DNA of 64,000 nucleotides from an uncultured Paracoccaceae bacterium (GCA_947494675.1 CANLVP010000002.1:1-64000), one strand, 5' to 3'. Positions 28,323-38,395 are shown, counted from the first letter of the stretch. The notes: generated by a model from the sequence alone, not told the origin. Numbers and translations are program-made.

Positions 28323-28966
28323 TCCGCTGGCGTGGCTTTGTCCAAGGCTTCCCAAATCGCATACCTATTCATCAGTTGATCTTTAAACACAGTGATCACC
28401 ACCAGCGCCGCAAACGCCCAAAAGGCGGGGCCAAGGGTGACGGTGGCAAGGTCCGCCACTTTGATCAGCGCGACCGTCACGCCAACCATGAAAATCTCGG
28501 CCATCGCCCAGGGACGCAAGGATTCCGCTAATCCAAAGGCCTTACGCGCAAGGGGGCGGGGCGGCGCGCCACGTAGCAGGGGGCTGATCGCATAGATGAT
28601 GGCAAGCAATCGTGTCACGGGCAAAACGACAATAAAAAGCGCGACGGCCACAGCCAATGGCACTGCCAGCCCAGTATTAAACGCCGCAATCGCGTTGAAC
28701 ACGGACGTGGCATTGTGGTTGCCGGAGACATCCAGATCCATGAACGGAAAGCTCACCGCGACGACCATGAGCACGATGGCGGCCACTGCAAGACTGACCA
28801 CGCTTATCAAGGCACCTGGCTGCGCCGTTTGCAGCACCGCGTGGCACCGCTGACAGGCCGCCCGCGCGCCATCAGGCAGCTCTGCAGCCACATGCAACGT
28901 GTCGCAATGCGGGCAGGCGATCAGGTCTTGATGCGGCGGCAGGGCCATGGGGCGGTGGTCCATCAA
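28319..28966 (-). CDS. pqiA: PqiA-like membrane protein, first half
   Basis: 215 aa. An N-terminal zinc-ribbon-like motif (CPHC near residue 18 and CQRC near 38), then four hydrophobic helices and a cytoplasmic tail. Paralogous to the next gene. Known: PqiA is the inner-membrane partner of PqiB. First gene of an operon running pqiA-pqiA-pqiB-pqiC-thioesterase, each junction overlapping or within 5 bp. Confidence 0.87.
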   Translation of the reverse strand: MMDHRPMALPPHQDLIACPHCDTLHVAAELPDGARAACQRCHAVLQTAQPGALISVVSLAVAAIVLMVVAVSFPFMDLDVSGNHNATSVFNAIAAFNTGLAVPLAVAVALFIVVLPVTRLLAIIYAISPLLRGAPPRPLARKAFGLAESLRPWAMAEIFMVGVTVALIKVADLATVTLGPAFWAFAALVVITVFKDQLMNRYAIWEALDKATPAD

Positions 28967-29087
28967 ATGGGGCGCGAGTCGCGCATGAATTAGTATATAA
29001 GGTCCTCAGCAGGCTTACACCATGTGGCGAATTGCGAGATCATGTTTTGATTTTATTTCAGGTGGTTGCGCGGCATACCTCATGTCG

Positions 29088-29714
29088 TCACGTCAGGTTG
29101 ATTTCGCAAGGCAGCGCATGTTTCAGCACGCGCTCTGCATTTGGGATGTCATTGCCTTCGGCCCGCCGCGTCGCAACCGCGCGGGTGTAGTTCAGCGACA
29201 GCCAGCGTTGGATCAGACGCGCACGCAGTTGCTCCATCGGAACGTCCAGCCGTGCTGTCAGGTCCCATAGCGGGGCAAGAAACTCCCACGGGGCCTCATC
29301 AAACATCAGGTAATTGCCTTCAACGATCACCACTTGCGTGGTCGCGGGCACCTCAATCGCGCCTGCAATCGCTTGATCTTGTGCGCGATCAAATGTCGGG
29401 GAGAATACTTCAACATTCTCTTTCAGACGATTGATAAGGTTCAGAAAACCGTCCGCGTCAAACGTCTCTGGCGCGCCTTTTCGGGGCCGCATGTCGCGGG
29501 CATCCAGCACATCGTTATGCAGATGGAACCCGTCCATCGGCACCACCACCGTCTTGACCTTTTGCAACTGCAAGCGCCGCGCCAATTCACTGGCCAGTGT
29601 GGATTTCCCACTCGCAGGAGCGCCGACAATCGCCACCAGCACACGGGTTTTGTCCTGGCAAAGCACATGCACGCGCTCAGCCAGCGTATTGACGTGCATT
29701 GTAATGTCCTGCAC
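29088..29714 (-). CDS. Nucleoside/nucleotide kinase-family P-loop protein
   Basis: 208 aa. Walker A GAPASGKST near residue 31, MDGFHLHN (substrate-binding, as in uridine and pantothenate kinases), RKGAPETFD, and VVIVEGNYLM for Walker B. Members of this group (FrcK/YggC-like) phosphorylate small sugars or nucleosides and are often tied to sugar uptake; no sugar transporter is adjacent here. Divergent from the BrkB gene. Confidence 0.85.
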   Translation of the reverse strand: MQDITMHVNTLAERVHVLCQDKTRVLVAIVGAPASGKSTLASELARRLQLQKVKTVVVPMDGFHLHNDVLDARDMRPRKGAPETFDADGFLNLINRLKENVEVFSPTFDRAQDQAIAGAIEVPATTQVVIVEGNYLMFDEAPWEFLAPLWDLTARLDVPMEQLRARLIQRWLSLNYTRAVATRRAEGNDIPNAERVLKHALPCEINLT

Positions 29715-29846
29715 CGGATCACCTGCTCATTTTTGTGTGTTTCGACCAGATTAGGCAAACCCTCGTTGCGGCGCGAGCGTAAAATGCTGCACCGGCGAAA
29801 AACAGCAGCCCTTGGCGCGATGCGTCTTCTGCCCTAGCTATGAAGT

Positions 29847-30719
29847 ATGACGCAGCCCACCCCATCCCCCACAAAGCCACTTGCTTGGTATTGGCGGCTG
29901 TGGTCGCTGCTTTATGGCACTTGGAACACCGCCAGCGAACGCCATGTGGGTCTGATTTCCGCAGGCGTTGCCTTCTTTGGCATCTTCGCGATCTTCCCCG
30001 CTATTTCCGCTGTGATCGCCATCTTTGGCCTGGTAGCAGACCCCGTCATCGTGCTCGAACAGATCTCCTTGATGAAGGATATCATCCCCAAAGAGGCGTT
30101 TGATCTGCTTGCTGGCCAAATGGCGCGTCTCCTCGCTGCAGGCACGGGCACATTGGGGTGGGCCACATTCGTGTCCATCGCCTTGGCGCTCTGGGCGTCG
30201 CGGGCAGGGGTGGCGGCGCTCATGGGGGGGCTGAACGCCATCGCTGACCGTCCGCCGCGCAACGGGTTCAAGCAGCTCATCGTCGCGCTGACCCTCACCA
30301 TTTGCCTCGTTGCACTTGCGATCACCGCGATGATGGCCGTGATTGTGGCCCCCATCGTCATTGCCTTTGCGCCCATCGGCGCTGGCAGCGCCCAATTGCT
30401 TGAAATCGTCCGCTGGTTCGTCGCGTTCTTCGTGCTCTACGCCGCACTCGCACTGCTTTATCGCTTTGGCCCAAACCAGCGGGGCGCACGGCTGCGGTGG
30501 TTCACCATCGGCGCGCTCACCGCCATCGCCCTCTGGATCGCGGCCTCTGCGGGTCTCAGCTATTACCTGTCCAATTTCGCCAGTTATAATGAGGTCTACG
30601 GCTCCCTCGGGGCCGTCATCGGTATGCTGCTTTGGCTCTACATTACCTCATATCTGATCCTGCTTGGCGCTGCCCTCAACCTGCAGGTCCACGGCCGCAT
30701 CGACGGCGAGGCGACCTGA
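29847..30719 (+). CDS. YihY/virulence factor BrkB-family inner-membrane protein
   Basis: 290 aa with six predicted membrane helices. Seen: AAGVAFFGIFAIFPA-like opening (here SAGVAFFGIFAIFPAISA), LALWASRAGVAALM and YGSLGAVIGMLLWLYITSYLILLGAALN, all typical of the family. Function is unclear in general; proposed roles include lipid or solute export. Monocistronic by spacing. Confidence 0.9.
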   Translation: MTQPTPSPTKPLAWYWRLWSLLYGTWNTASERHVGLISAGVAFFGIFAIFPAISAVIAIFGLVADPVIVLEQISLMKDIIPKEAFDLLAGQMARLLAAGTGTLGWATFVSIALALWASRAGVAALMGGLNAIADRPPRNGFKQLIVALTLTICLVALAITAMMAVIVAPIVIAFAPIGAGSAQLLEIVRWFVAFFVLYAALALLYRFGPNQRGARLRWFTIGALTAIALWIAASAGLSYYLSNFASYNEVYGSLGAVIGMLLWLYITSYLILLGAALNLQVHGRIDGEAT

Positions 30720-30880
30720 AACTGGGTCAGATTTTTGGGAATGTGTCACAAATAGGGCGCAAAAATGGCAATTTTCCCCCTAACTTTTCCTAGAAATAGC
30801 GAATCGATCAAGATAGTGTGGCTCTAATCAAAATGGACACGACCCCAAAAGAGGGCGTGCAACGAGGCGGAGCAAATATA

Positions 30881-33592
30881 ATGTCAGCGATTGATTTCGT
30901 TGTCCGTGGTGACGCGGGCGTAGTAGAGCGCGGCGCAATCGATGCGTCGGGCAACATCGTTGTGGGGGCGGGTCAGGATATCTCGTTGAACCTGCAGCGC
31001 AGCCACATCCTATCCTACACCCGGCAGGGGCAGGCCCTCCAGATCACACTGGTCGACGGTCAGGTGATCACGATCGAGGGTTTCTTTGGCGTCGATGGGT
31101 CTATCGAAAACCAGCTGTTCATCTCGTCCAGCGGTCAATTGGCCGAGGTGCAATTGTCCGCCTCTGACGGCAACCTCTTTTATGCGCAATACGCGGATGC
31201 AGACAGCTTTGGTAAGTGGTCACCCGATGATGACCTTTACTTTGTGCAGGCCGCCGATCTGCCGATTGCGGGTGTCGAACCTGCGTCCGAAGCAGGCATG
31301 CTTGGCGTGCCGCTCTTGGCAGGTCTTGGCGGTCTGGGTGCAGCACTGCCTGTCGCGGCTGCGGCCACGGGTGCCGCACTTTTGCTGACGGGAAACGATG
31401 ATCCCGACGCGGTCGAGGAAGAAGAAGTCGAAGAGGGCGGCGGCGGCGGTGGCGTTGATGCACCTGGTCCTTCGACCCCCGATGACGTTGACGGCGACGA
31501 CACGGATGACACGGACGACACAGATGACACTGTTGACCCGCCCGAGGTCGCGATCACCGGCGGCACCAAATCGCAGGGCCACGTCGTCAATGACGAAGAC
31601 CACAGCGATGGCGTTGACCTGTCCGGCACAGGCACCCCCGGCGCCACCGGCACCGTCACCATCGGCGACGTCACCCATGACATCACCGTTGGCGATGACG
31701 GCACCTGGGAGGTCACATTTGACCCATCCGAGGTTGATGGCGGCGAATACGAGGTAGACGTCACCGTCACGCTCACCAACGAGGGCGGCACAGCGACATC
31801 TTCCGACGTGGTTGTGATCGACACCTTTACAACCGTTAGCTTTGACGCCTCCACGGTTGAGGGCGAAGGCACCGTCAACTTTGTTGAGGAATCCGATGGC
31901 GTTGTCCTGAACGGCACCACGCAAGAAGGCTCCACCGTTGTGGTCAGCTTTGGCGGCAACGACTACAACGCTACCGTAACTGGCGGTACATGGTCGCTGG
32001 ACGTGCCTGCGGGCACCTTCGCGCAGGGCGAATACGACGTTGATATCACGGTCACCGCGACAGATGCCTATGGCAACACCGCATCGACTACTGACACGCT
32101 GAACATCGACACGATCACCTCGATCACCATGGACACAAGCGCTGTGGGTGGTGACGGCACGATCAACATGTTCGAACATGATGGCGGCGCGACCGTTGTT
32201 GGCACGGCGCAGGCCTTCGCCAGCGTTGAGGTCACGATGAACGGCCACGTTAACACCGTGCAGGCGGACGGCGACGGCAATTGGTCCACGACCTACACCA
32301 GCGCACAGGTGCCAACCGGAACGCTGACGCAAGAGGTGACAGCCATTGCAACAGACGCGGCTGGCAACACTGCCAGCACATCGGGCACCTTCCAGATCGA
32401 CACCGAACTGGCCGTGACCGTTGAAACCGCAACGGTTGAAACCGACGGTATCGTCAACATGGTCGAACGTTCTGATGGTGTGACGCTGACCGGCACATCC
32501 GATGCCGGCGCATCGGTGCAGGTTGTGTTTGAAAACGGTGTCCGCACCGTGACCGCAGACGATGATGGCAACTGGTCGGCTGACTTTGCAGCGTCTGAAA
32601 TCCGCACCGGCGATGTTGAGGTCGGCGCGCCGGTCACAGTCACCGCCACGGATGCGGCGGGCAACGTGGCCACGACATCTGGTACCGTTCAGCTTGATAC
32701 CTACGTGAACCGCTTGGCCAACGTCGGTGTGGTTGAAGGCGACGATGTTGTCAGCAACGCCGAAGCCGCCGATGGTATCACCTTGCAGGGCGTGGTTGAG
32801 CAGGGCTCGACCGTCAACGTCACCTTCGAGGGCGTGACCCATGCCGCCACCGTCAACTCTGATGGCACATGGTCGGTGGACTTTGCCGCCGATGAAATCC
32901 CATCCGGCGAATACGTGGCCAACGTGCTGATCGAGGCGACAGATGCCGCAGGCAACACCGCCTCTATCACTGACACCTTCACAGTGGATACCGTCGCACC
33001 CGATGCGCCCAACATCCAAGGCTTTGGCAAGGATCACGACGGCGTTGACACCGTCCGTGTGCTGGCCGAAGGCGACACAACCGCAAACCCACGTGAATTC
33101 CACGCCACCGAAAACGGCGGTGATGATGCCACGCAGTTGGATGCAACCGGTTTTGCTGGGCCGAGCAGCCAGACATGGTATGAATTCCCCGATGGCCAGT
33201 CCGTGCCGGACGGCAGCCACATCGTGGTCACCGACAGCGACGCGGCAGGCAACTCCAACAGTACGCTTTTTGTGCTGGACGATATCAACGGCTCGACCGT
33301 TGACGTCACCGGTGCCGGGCTGGACGGATTTAACATCGGCGCGATCGATCTGGAATTTGCCGAAGACAGTGAGCTGACCCTGTCGCTCGCCGATCTCGAA
33401 AGCATGAGCCAGAACGACAACACATTGATCGTCCACGGCAATTCCGATGACACAGTGACCCTTGAAGCTGCGGCAACTGCAGCCGGGACCACGACCATCG
33501 ATAACAAGACCTACGACGTCTACACCGTTGGCGATGACGGCGGTAAGCTGATCATCGGCGAGGATGTGAACTTGATCACGCCAGTGGTCTAA
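30881..33592 (+). CDS. BapA-like secreted adhesin with five Ig-like repeats
   Basis: 903 aa from the ATG at 30881, chosen because GGCGGAG lies 8 bp upstream; ATG at 30833 and GTG at 30818 lack a ribosome site. Order: N-terminal Bap/BapA prefix-like domain (about 1-130, with LSYTRQGQALQITLVDG and IEGFFG), a hydrophobic Gly/Ala segment (about 140-170), an Asp/Glu/Gly-rich linker, five Ig-like repeats of about 95-100 residues each ending in xIDT/VDT with TDAAGNTAST before it, then a C-terminal domain (TLIVHGNSDDTVTLE...TTTIDNKTYDVYT) resembling type I secretion C-termini of biofilm proteins. Very acidic. Secreted without a Sec signal; the genes following encode its likely exporter. Confidence 0.88.
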   Translation: MSAIDFVVRGDAGVVERGAIDASGNIVVGAGQDISLNLQRSHILSYTRQGQALQITLVDGQVITIEGFFGVDGSIENQLFISSSGQLAEVQLSASDGNLFYAQYADADSFGKWSPDDDLYFVQAADLPIAGVEPASEAGMLGVPLLAGLGGLGAALPVAAAATGAALLLTGNDDPDAVEEEEVEEGGGGGGVDAPGPSTPDDVDGDDTDDTDDTDDTVDPPEVAITGGTKSQGHVVNDEDHSDGVDLSGTGTPGATGTVTIGDVTHDITVGDDGTWEVTFDPSEVDGGEYEVDVTVTLTNEGGTATSSDVVVIDTFTTVSFDASTVEGEGTVNFVEESDGVVLNGTTQEGSTVVVSFGGNDYNATVTGGTWSLDVPAGTFAQGEYDVDITVTATDAYGNTASTTDTLNIDTITSITMDTSAVGGDGTINMFEHDGGATVVGTAQAFASVEVTMNGHVNTVQADGDGNWSTTYTSAQVPTGTLTQEVTAIATDAAGNTASTSGTFQIDTELAVTVETATVETDGIVNMVERSDGVTLTGTSDAGASVQVVFENGVRTVTADDDGNWSADFAASEIRTGDVEVGAPVTVTATDAAGNVATTSGTVQLDTYVNRLANVGVVEGDDVVSNAEAADGITLQGVVEQGSTVNVTFEGVTHAATVNSDGTWSVDFAADEIPSGEYVANVLIEATDAAGNTASITDTFTVDTVAPDAPNIQGFGKDHDGVDTVRVLAEGDTTANPREFHATENGGDDATQLDATGFAGPSSQTWYEFPDGQSVPDGSHIVVTDSDAAGNSNSTLFVLDDINGSTVDVTGAGLDGFNIGAIDLEFAEDSELTLSLADLESMSQNDNTLIVHGNSDDTVTLEAAATAAGTTTIDNKTYDVYTVGDDGGKLIIGEDVNLITPVV

Positions 33593-33605
33593 GACAAAAA
33601 TAACG

Positions 33606-33636
33606 ACCGGGGCCAGCAACGACTGGCCCCGTTTCG
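33606..33636 (+). terminator. Intrinsic terminator after the adhesin gene
   Basis: Perfect 9-bp stem CGGGGCCAG/CTGGCCCCG with loop CAACGA, followed by TTTCG. The T-run is short. It probably reduces read-through from the adhesin gene into the exporter genes, setting a high adhesin to exporter ratio. Confidence 0.75.
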
Positions 33637-33672
33637 CCCAAGCGACAATAATAAATATCCGGGGCACATACG

Positions 33673-34983
33673 GTGGTACGACAGGCAGTTTTTTACAGGA
33701 CAGGTGCGTTTTGCGCAGTTCTTTCCCTGAGCGCATGTATGGAAGGGGCAGGGGTCAACCTGCCGTCACTTCCCACCATGGGCGCAGCAAGCCAACCCAG
33801 CACGCAGGCGCTCTCGCCGGTGCAGGCCAATGGCGAAAGCTCTGCCATTATCGAGCGCCTGATTGACCGCCGCTCGCTCTTGCCATCCGGCCCCTACACC
33901 CAGGTTTCTAACGCCGTCCTCGCTGCAAACGCCCGCGCGGCAGAGGCGGATCTCCGCGCGGCCAAGCTGCGGGCAGAGGCGCGGAATTCAAACTGGCTGC
34001 CCACCATCGGTCCGAACGTCTCGCTTACGTCCTTGGGCGACGTGGTGACATCATTGGTTGTTGATGCCGTGCTCTTTGACAACGGTGGCAAAAAGGCAGA
34101 GCGTGATTACGCCGCCGCCGACGTCGAAGTCGCCGCCGTGGCCCTTGCCCAAGACACCAACCAGCGCGTTTTGCAGGGGTTGGAGCTTTACCTCGCCGCT
34201 GAAAAATCCCGCGCGCAGGCGCAAGTCAACGCCGATGCCATGGCGCAGATGGAACGCTACGCCTACATCATGTCCGAACGGGTCAAGGGCGGCGTGTCCA
34301 GCCGCGTAGACCTGAATATCGTGCAGCAAAAGCTCAATCAGATGCAGGCGCAAATGTCCTCTGACCGCGAGGCGACGAATACCGCACTGGCCGAACTTTC
34401 TGCCATGTCCGCAGCCCCCGTCGATGGCATCCGTGGCATCTCCCCCATGGGCGCCGAGCACACCGCCAAGCCGCTCAGCGTGCTCAAGGCCGAAGCCGAA
34501 GCAAGCCGCGCCATGGCCGAGGCCCGCGCCGCCCGCGCTGGTCTCTTGCCCAGCCTGACCGCATCGGCCAGCCGCTCTGGCGGCGAAACGAACACCGGCT
34601 TGAACCTTGGTGGGTCCGGTATCGGATTTGGCACCGGGGCCTCGCTCAAAGCGCTCGAAGAACAGCAAGCCGCCGCCAATGCGCGCGTGGGGCAAGTGCA
34701 AGAGGATGCCAACCGCTCCTTGCGCGCGCTCGAGGCTGAACTGGCCTCGCTTCAGCGGCAAGAGGCGCAGGCCCAGACCCTCGCATCCCAAGCCGCCGCC
34801 AACTATCAGGTCTACGCCGCACAACAGCGCGAAGGCACGCGGTCCGTCCCTGAAACGGTCGGCCTGTTTGAAACCAAAGTCCGCGCCGAACGCGAAGCCG
34901 CCGCCCTGAAATTTGACGTCGCCCGCGTGGCGCTGCAAATCGCCGCCCAAAAGGGTGTGCTGGTTGACGGTGACAAAATATGA
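33673..34983 (+). CDS. TolC/LapE-like outer-membrane efflux lipoprotein of type I secretion
   Basis: 436 aa starting with GTG. Signal peptide with lipobox LSAC (Cys22). The rest is heptad-rich helix with the TolC-type repeats (AARAGLLPSLTASAS in the second half; TNWLP-like NSNWLPTIGPNVSLTS in the first). It forms the outer-membrane channel. ATGA overlap with the ABC exporter gene. Confidence 0.87.
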   Translation: MVRQAVFYRTGAFCAVLSLSACMEGAGVNLPSLPTMGAASQPSTQALSPVQANGESSAIIERLIDRRSLLPSGPYTQVSNAVLAANARAAEADLRAAKLRAEARNSNWLPTIGPNVSLTSLGDVVTSLVVDAVLFDNGGKKAERDYAAADVEVAAVALAQDTNQRVLQGLELYLAAEKSRAQAQVNADAMAQMERYAYIMSERVKGGVSSRVDLNIVQQKLNQMQAQMSSDREATNTALAELSAMSAAPVDGIRGISPMGAEHTAKPLSVLKAEAEASRAMAEARAARAGLLPSLTASASRSGGETNTGLNLGGSGIGFGTGASLKALEEQQAAANARVGQVQEDANRSLRALEAELASLQRQEAQAQTLASQAAANYQVYAAQQREGTRSVPETVGLFETKVRAEREAAALKFDVARVALQIAAQKGVLVDGDKI

Positions 34984-37226
34984 CCGGGCCGGTGCTCGCC
35001 TTTGACATGAACGCCACCCAAGGCGCCAAACTTGGCCGCATTGAACCCAAACAGGTCGAAGTCGCGGTTGCAAACACCGTCGAAGAAGCGCCCATCATCC
35101 ACGTCGAAACACCCGTTTCGCGCTATAATGAAAAGGCCGTCCACCGCGCCGACATTGCCGCCGTCTACGCGGGCGTCCTTGGGGTTGAGCTGCAAAAGAC
35201 CGATATCCTCGAACGTCTGACCGCCGACAGCGAGGACTTGTCCAGCGACGCCATTGCTGCAGCGCTTTCAAACGTTGGCCTGATCGCCAATGTCACCCGC
35301 GCCCTGCCGCCCAAGTCCAAGATGTGGCCCGCACTGGCCGAAATGACCAGCGGGCAGGTGGTGCTTGTCCTGCGTCAGGACGACAAGATCCTCACCGTCT
35401 ATGACACCACCCAGCCTGACAATCAGGCCGAGGTTGATCTTGACGATTTCCTCCCCGTTTTCGCCGGTCGCATCATCCGCGCCGACATCGCGCTGACCGA
35501 ACTCAACCGCCGCCACGCTGACAAAGGCATGAAGGCGCATTGGTTCTGGGGCGAGATCTACAAATTCCGCCGCATCGTGGGCGAGGTCGCACTGGGTTCA
35601 TTCGTGGCCAACCTTCTGGCCGTCGCCGTGGCGCTGTTCTCCCTGCAAGTCTACGACCGGGTGATCCCGCATCAATCCATCGCCACCCTCTGGGTGCTGG
35701 CCATCGGCGCTGGCATGGCCATGCTGCTTGAGGCGTTTTTGCGCATCGCGCGCGCCCGCTTGATGGACGGGGCAGGGCGGCGGATCGAAATGCGCATCCA
35801 ATCGCTCCTCATGGATCGTCTCTTGGGGATGCAGGCCGGTCAGCCCGGTCAAACCCCCTCTGGCACCTTTGCCGCTGTGCGCGAATTCTCCGCCATCCGC
35901 GAGTTTTTTACTGCTTCCACCATCGGCACGCTGACCGACTTGCCATTCATCGTGCTCTTCCTTGCCCTCGTCGCCTCTATTGGTGGTAACGTCGTCTGGG
36001 TTCTTTTCATCGGCGGCATCCTCATGGTGCTGCCCAGCTTCTTTATGCAGAAAAAGATGATGGAACTGACGCTCGCCACCCAAGGCGCGTCCACCAAATC
36101 CAGCCGTCTGCTGCACGAGGCGATCTACGACGCCGACACGATCAAGGCCCAACGCGGTGAGGAACGTTTTCGCCGCATCTGGGGCGAACTCACCGCGCTG
36201 TCCTCCATCGCCACATCCGAGCAGCGCAAACTGGCCACCACGCTGACCTTCTGGTCGCAAGGCGTGCAACAGGCGACCTATGTCGCCGCCGTGGTTGTCG
36301 GCACCTTCATGGTGTTTCAAGGCACATTCACCATCGGCACAATCATCGCCGTCGGCATCCTGACCAGCCGCACCCTTGGGCCTCTCACTGGCCTTGCGGC
36401 AACACTCGCCCGTTGGGCCAACGTCAAAGCCGCACTTGAGGCGCTGGACGGGATCGCCGAGGCCCCGCAAGACAACGAAGAAGACCGCACCTACCTGCGT
36501 CGCGAGGCGCTGCGCGGCGAATATGAAATCCGCGAAATGGGTTATGCCTACGACCAAGACGGCGCGCGCACCCTCGATATTCCCGCCCTGAAAATTCCCG
36601 CAGGCCAGCACGTCGCGGTCCTTGGGGCCAACGGGTCTGGCAAATCGACATTGCTCAAGGTCCTCTCTGGCCTGCACCGCCCCACCAATGGCCGCGTGCT
36701 GATCGATGGCGTTGATATGGGCCAGGTCATGGCCCGCGATCTGCGCCGCTCTATCGGCTATCTGGGGCAAGAAGTCCGTCTTTTTGCAGGCACCCTGCGC
36801 GAGAACCTGAACCTCACCCTGCTGGAACGCGACGACAACCGGCTGATGGCCGCCTTAGACTTTGCAGGCCTCGGCCCCTTTGTCGCCAACCACCCCAAAG
36901 GCCTCGACCTTGAAATTCGCGATGGCGGCGAAGGCCTATCCATCGGTCAGCGCCAATCCATCGGCTGGGCGCGGCTCTGGCTGCAAGACCCCAAGGTCTG
37001 CCTGTTGGACGAACCCACTGCCGCCCTTGATCAAACGCTGGAACAAACGCTCGTCAGCCGCCTTGCCACATGGCTCGAAGGGCGTACCGCGATCATCGCC
37101 ACCCACCGCGTGCCGATCCTGCAACTGACCGACCGCGTGACGATCCTGCAAAACGGACGCCTCTCTGTGGATGGCCCCCGCGATGAAGTCCTTGCGCATA
37201 TGCAAAAGAAGAAAAAGGCAGGCTAA
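34980..37226 (+). CDS. Type I secretion ABC exporter, LapB-like
   Basis: 748 aa. A degenerate C39-like domain (about 50-175) lacking the protease Cys, a membrane domain with about six helices (about 200-465), then an ATPase domain: Walker A GANGSGKST (549-557), signature LSIGQ (653-657), Walker B VCLLDEP (673-679), H-loop ATHR. The C39-like domain recognises unfolded substrate in this family. It exports the adhesin, inferred from position. The stop shares one base with the next ATG. Confidence 0.93.
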   Translation: MTGPVLAFDMNATQGAKLGRIEPKQVEVAVANTVEEAPIIHVETPVSRYNEKAVHRADIAAVYAGVLGVELQKTDILERLTADSEDLSSDAIAAALSNVGLIANVTRALPPKSKMWPALAEMTSGQVVLVLRQDDKILTVYDTTQPDNQAEVDLDDFLPVFAGRIIRADIALTELNRRHADKGMKAHWFWGEIYKFRRIVGEVALGSFVANLLAVAVALFSLQVYDRVIPHQSIATLWVLAIGAGMAMLLEAFLRIARARLMDGAGRRIEMRIQSLLMDRLLGMQAGQPGQTPSGTFAAVREFSAIREFFTASTIGTLTDLPFIVLFLALVASIGGNVVWVLFIGGILMVLPSFFMQKKMMELTLATQGASTKSSRLLHEAIYDADTIKAQRGEERFRRIWGELTALSSIATSEQRKLATTLTFWSQGVQQATYVAAVVVGTFMVFQGTFTIGTIIAVGILTSRTLGPLTGLAATLARWANVKAALEALDGIAEAPQDNEEDRTYLRREALRGEYEIREMGYAYDQDGARTLDIPALKIPAGQHVAVLGANGSGKSTLLKVLSGLHRPTNGRVLIDGVDMGQVMARDLRRSIGYLGQEVRLFAGTLRENLNLTLLERDDNRLMAALDFAGLGPFVANHPKGLDLEIRDGGEGLSIGQRQSIGWARLWLQDPKVCLLDEPTAALDQTLEQTLVSRLATWLEGRTAIIATHRVPILQLTDRVTILQNGRLSVDGPRDEVLAHMQKKKKAG

Positions 37227-38395
37227 TGGCGACAGTCGACGCAGAATTCGAAAGCGGCATGCGCGGGTCCAGCCTGACGATCTGGCTGGTGGGCGCGACC
37301 GTGTTGCTGTTCCTGCTCTGGGCCAAATTTGCTTGGATCGATGAAATCGTCCGCGCACCGGGCGAAGTCGTCAGCGCCTCGCGCCCGCAGATCATCCAGA
37401 ACCTCGAAGGCGGCATTCTGGCGGAACTTCTGGTTGGTGAAGGCCACGTCGTGCAAAAGGGCGACGTACTGGCCCGCCTGCGTGGCACGCAGTTTTCGAC
37501 CTCGGTGACCGACCTCGAAGACCAGGTGATCGCCGCCGAAATCCGCCGTCTCCGGCTCGAGGCTGAAATCGCAGGTCTCTTTGATTTTTCCGTCCCCGCA
37601 GATGTCGCCGCCCGTTCGCCCGAAATCCTCGCCTCTGAACGCGCGCTTTTGGCCGCCCGCCAGTCCGACTATGCCGCTAAAGTCGATGGCGCAAAGCGCG
37701 TCATGACCGAAACCGCACGCGAACTGGCCAGCATGGAAGACATGTATGCCCGCGAAATCGTCTCCCTCCTGGAAACGACCCGCGCCCGCAAGGCCCACGC
37801 CGATGCGGAAGTGAAATACAACGAAATCGTTACCGGGGCAGAGCTTGAACGCGCAGGGGCCTATTCGGAAACCCTGCAAGAGCTGTCCACGCTGGCACAA
37901 GACCTGCGCATGGCCTCTGACCGGCTGCAACGCACCACAATCCGCGCGCCTATGCGGGGCATCGTCAACAACCTTGGCGTTACCACCATCGGCGGCGTTG
38001 TTCGTCCGGGCGAGGAGATTTTCCAGATCATCCCGCTCGATGATGAACTGTTCGTTGAGGCCCACGTCAAACCCAAAGACATCGCCAACGTGATCCCCGG
38101 CCAGGAGGCCACGATAAAGTTTTCCGCCTATGACTATACCATTTACGGCAGCATGACCGGGCAGGTCACTGTGATCTCGGCAGATACCTTCAAGGACGAA
38201 CGCCGCGCCGATGATGACGCGCACTACAAAGTCACGCTCAAGGTCGACACAACAAATCTCGATGCGCGCCAGCAGCAAATCCTGATCCGTCCGGGCATGC
38301 AGGCAGCGGTCGAATTGCACACGGGTGAAAAGACCGTGCTGCACTATCTTACCAAGCCGCTTTATCGCTCACGCGAGGCGCTGCGCGAACCCTAG
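37226..38395 (+). CDS. HlyD-family membrane fusion protein of type I secretion
   Basis: 389 aa. One N-terminal membrane helix (about 17-36), the lipoyl/beta-barrel half motif (APGEVVSASRPQIIQNLEGG), a long coiled coil (about 95-235) and the C-terminal GMQAAVELHTGEKTVLHYLTKPL that marks HlyD adaptors. Bridges the ABC exporter and the outer-membrane lipoprotein. Last gene of the secretion operon. Confidence 0.93.
   Translation: MATVDAEFESGMRGSSLTIWLVGATVLLFLLWAKFAWIDEIVRAPGEVVSASRPQIIQNLEGGILAELLVGEGHVVQKGDVLARLRGTQFSTSVTDLEDQVIAAEIRRLRLEAEIAGLFDFSVPADVAARSPEILASERALLAARQSDYAAKVDGAKRVMTETARELASMEDMYAREIVSLLETTRARKAHADAEVKYNEIVTGAELERAGAYSETLQELSTLAQDLRMASDRLQRTTIRAPMRGIVNNLGVTTIGGVVRPGEEIFQIIPLDDELFVEAHVKPKDIANVIPGQEATIKFSAYDYTIYGSMTGQVTVISADTFKDERRADDDAHYKVTLKVDTTNLDARQQQILIRPGMQAAVELHTGEKTVLHYLTKPLYRSREALREP

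Noticed and set aside
29047-29062. FNR-like TTGATTTTATTTCAG upstream of nothing obvious
   Set aside because: The right half does not match ATCAA and the site faces the 3' end of the kinase gene.
30730-30760. Possible CRP site upstream of the adhesin (ATGTGTCACAAAT)
   Set aside because: Only the TCACA half is present; the other half at the right spacing reads TTGGG.
31220-33736. Minus-strand open frame of 838 codons opposite the adhesin gene
   Set aside because: It mirrors the Ig-repeat gene, its product is a Cys/His/Val-rich repeat with no family match, and it has no ribosome site. A high-GC codon shadow.
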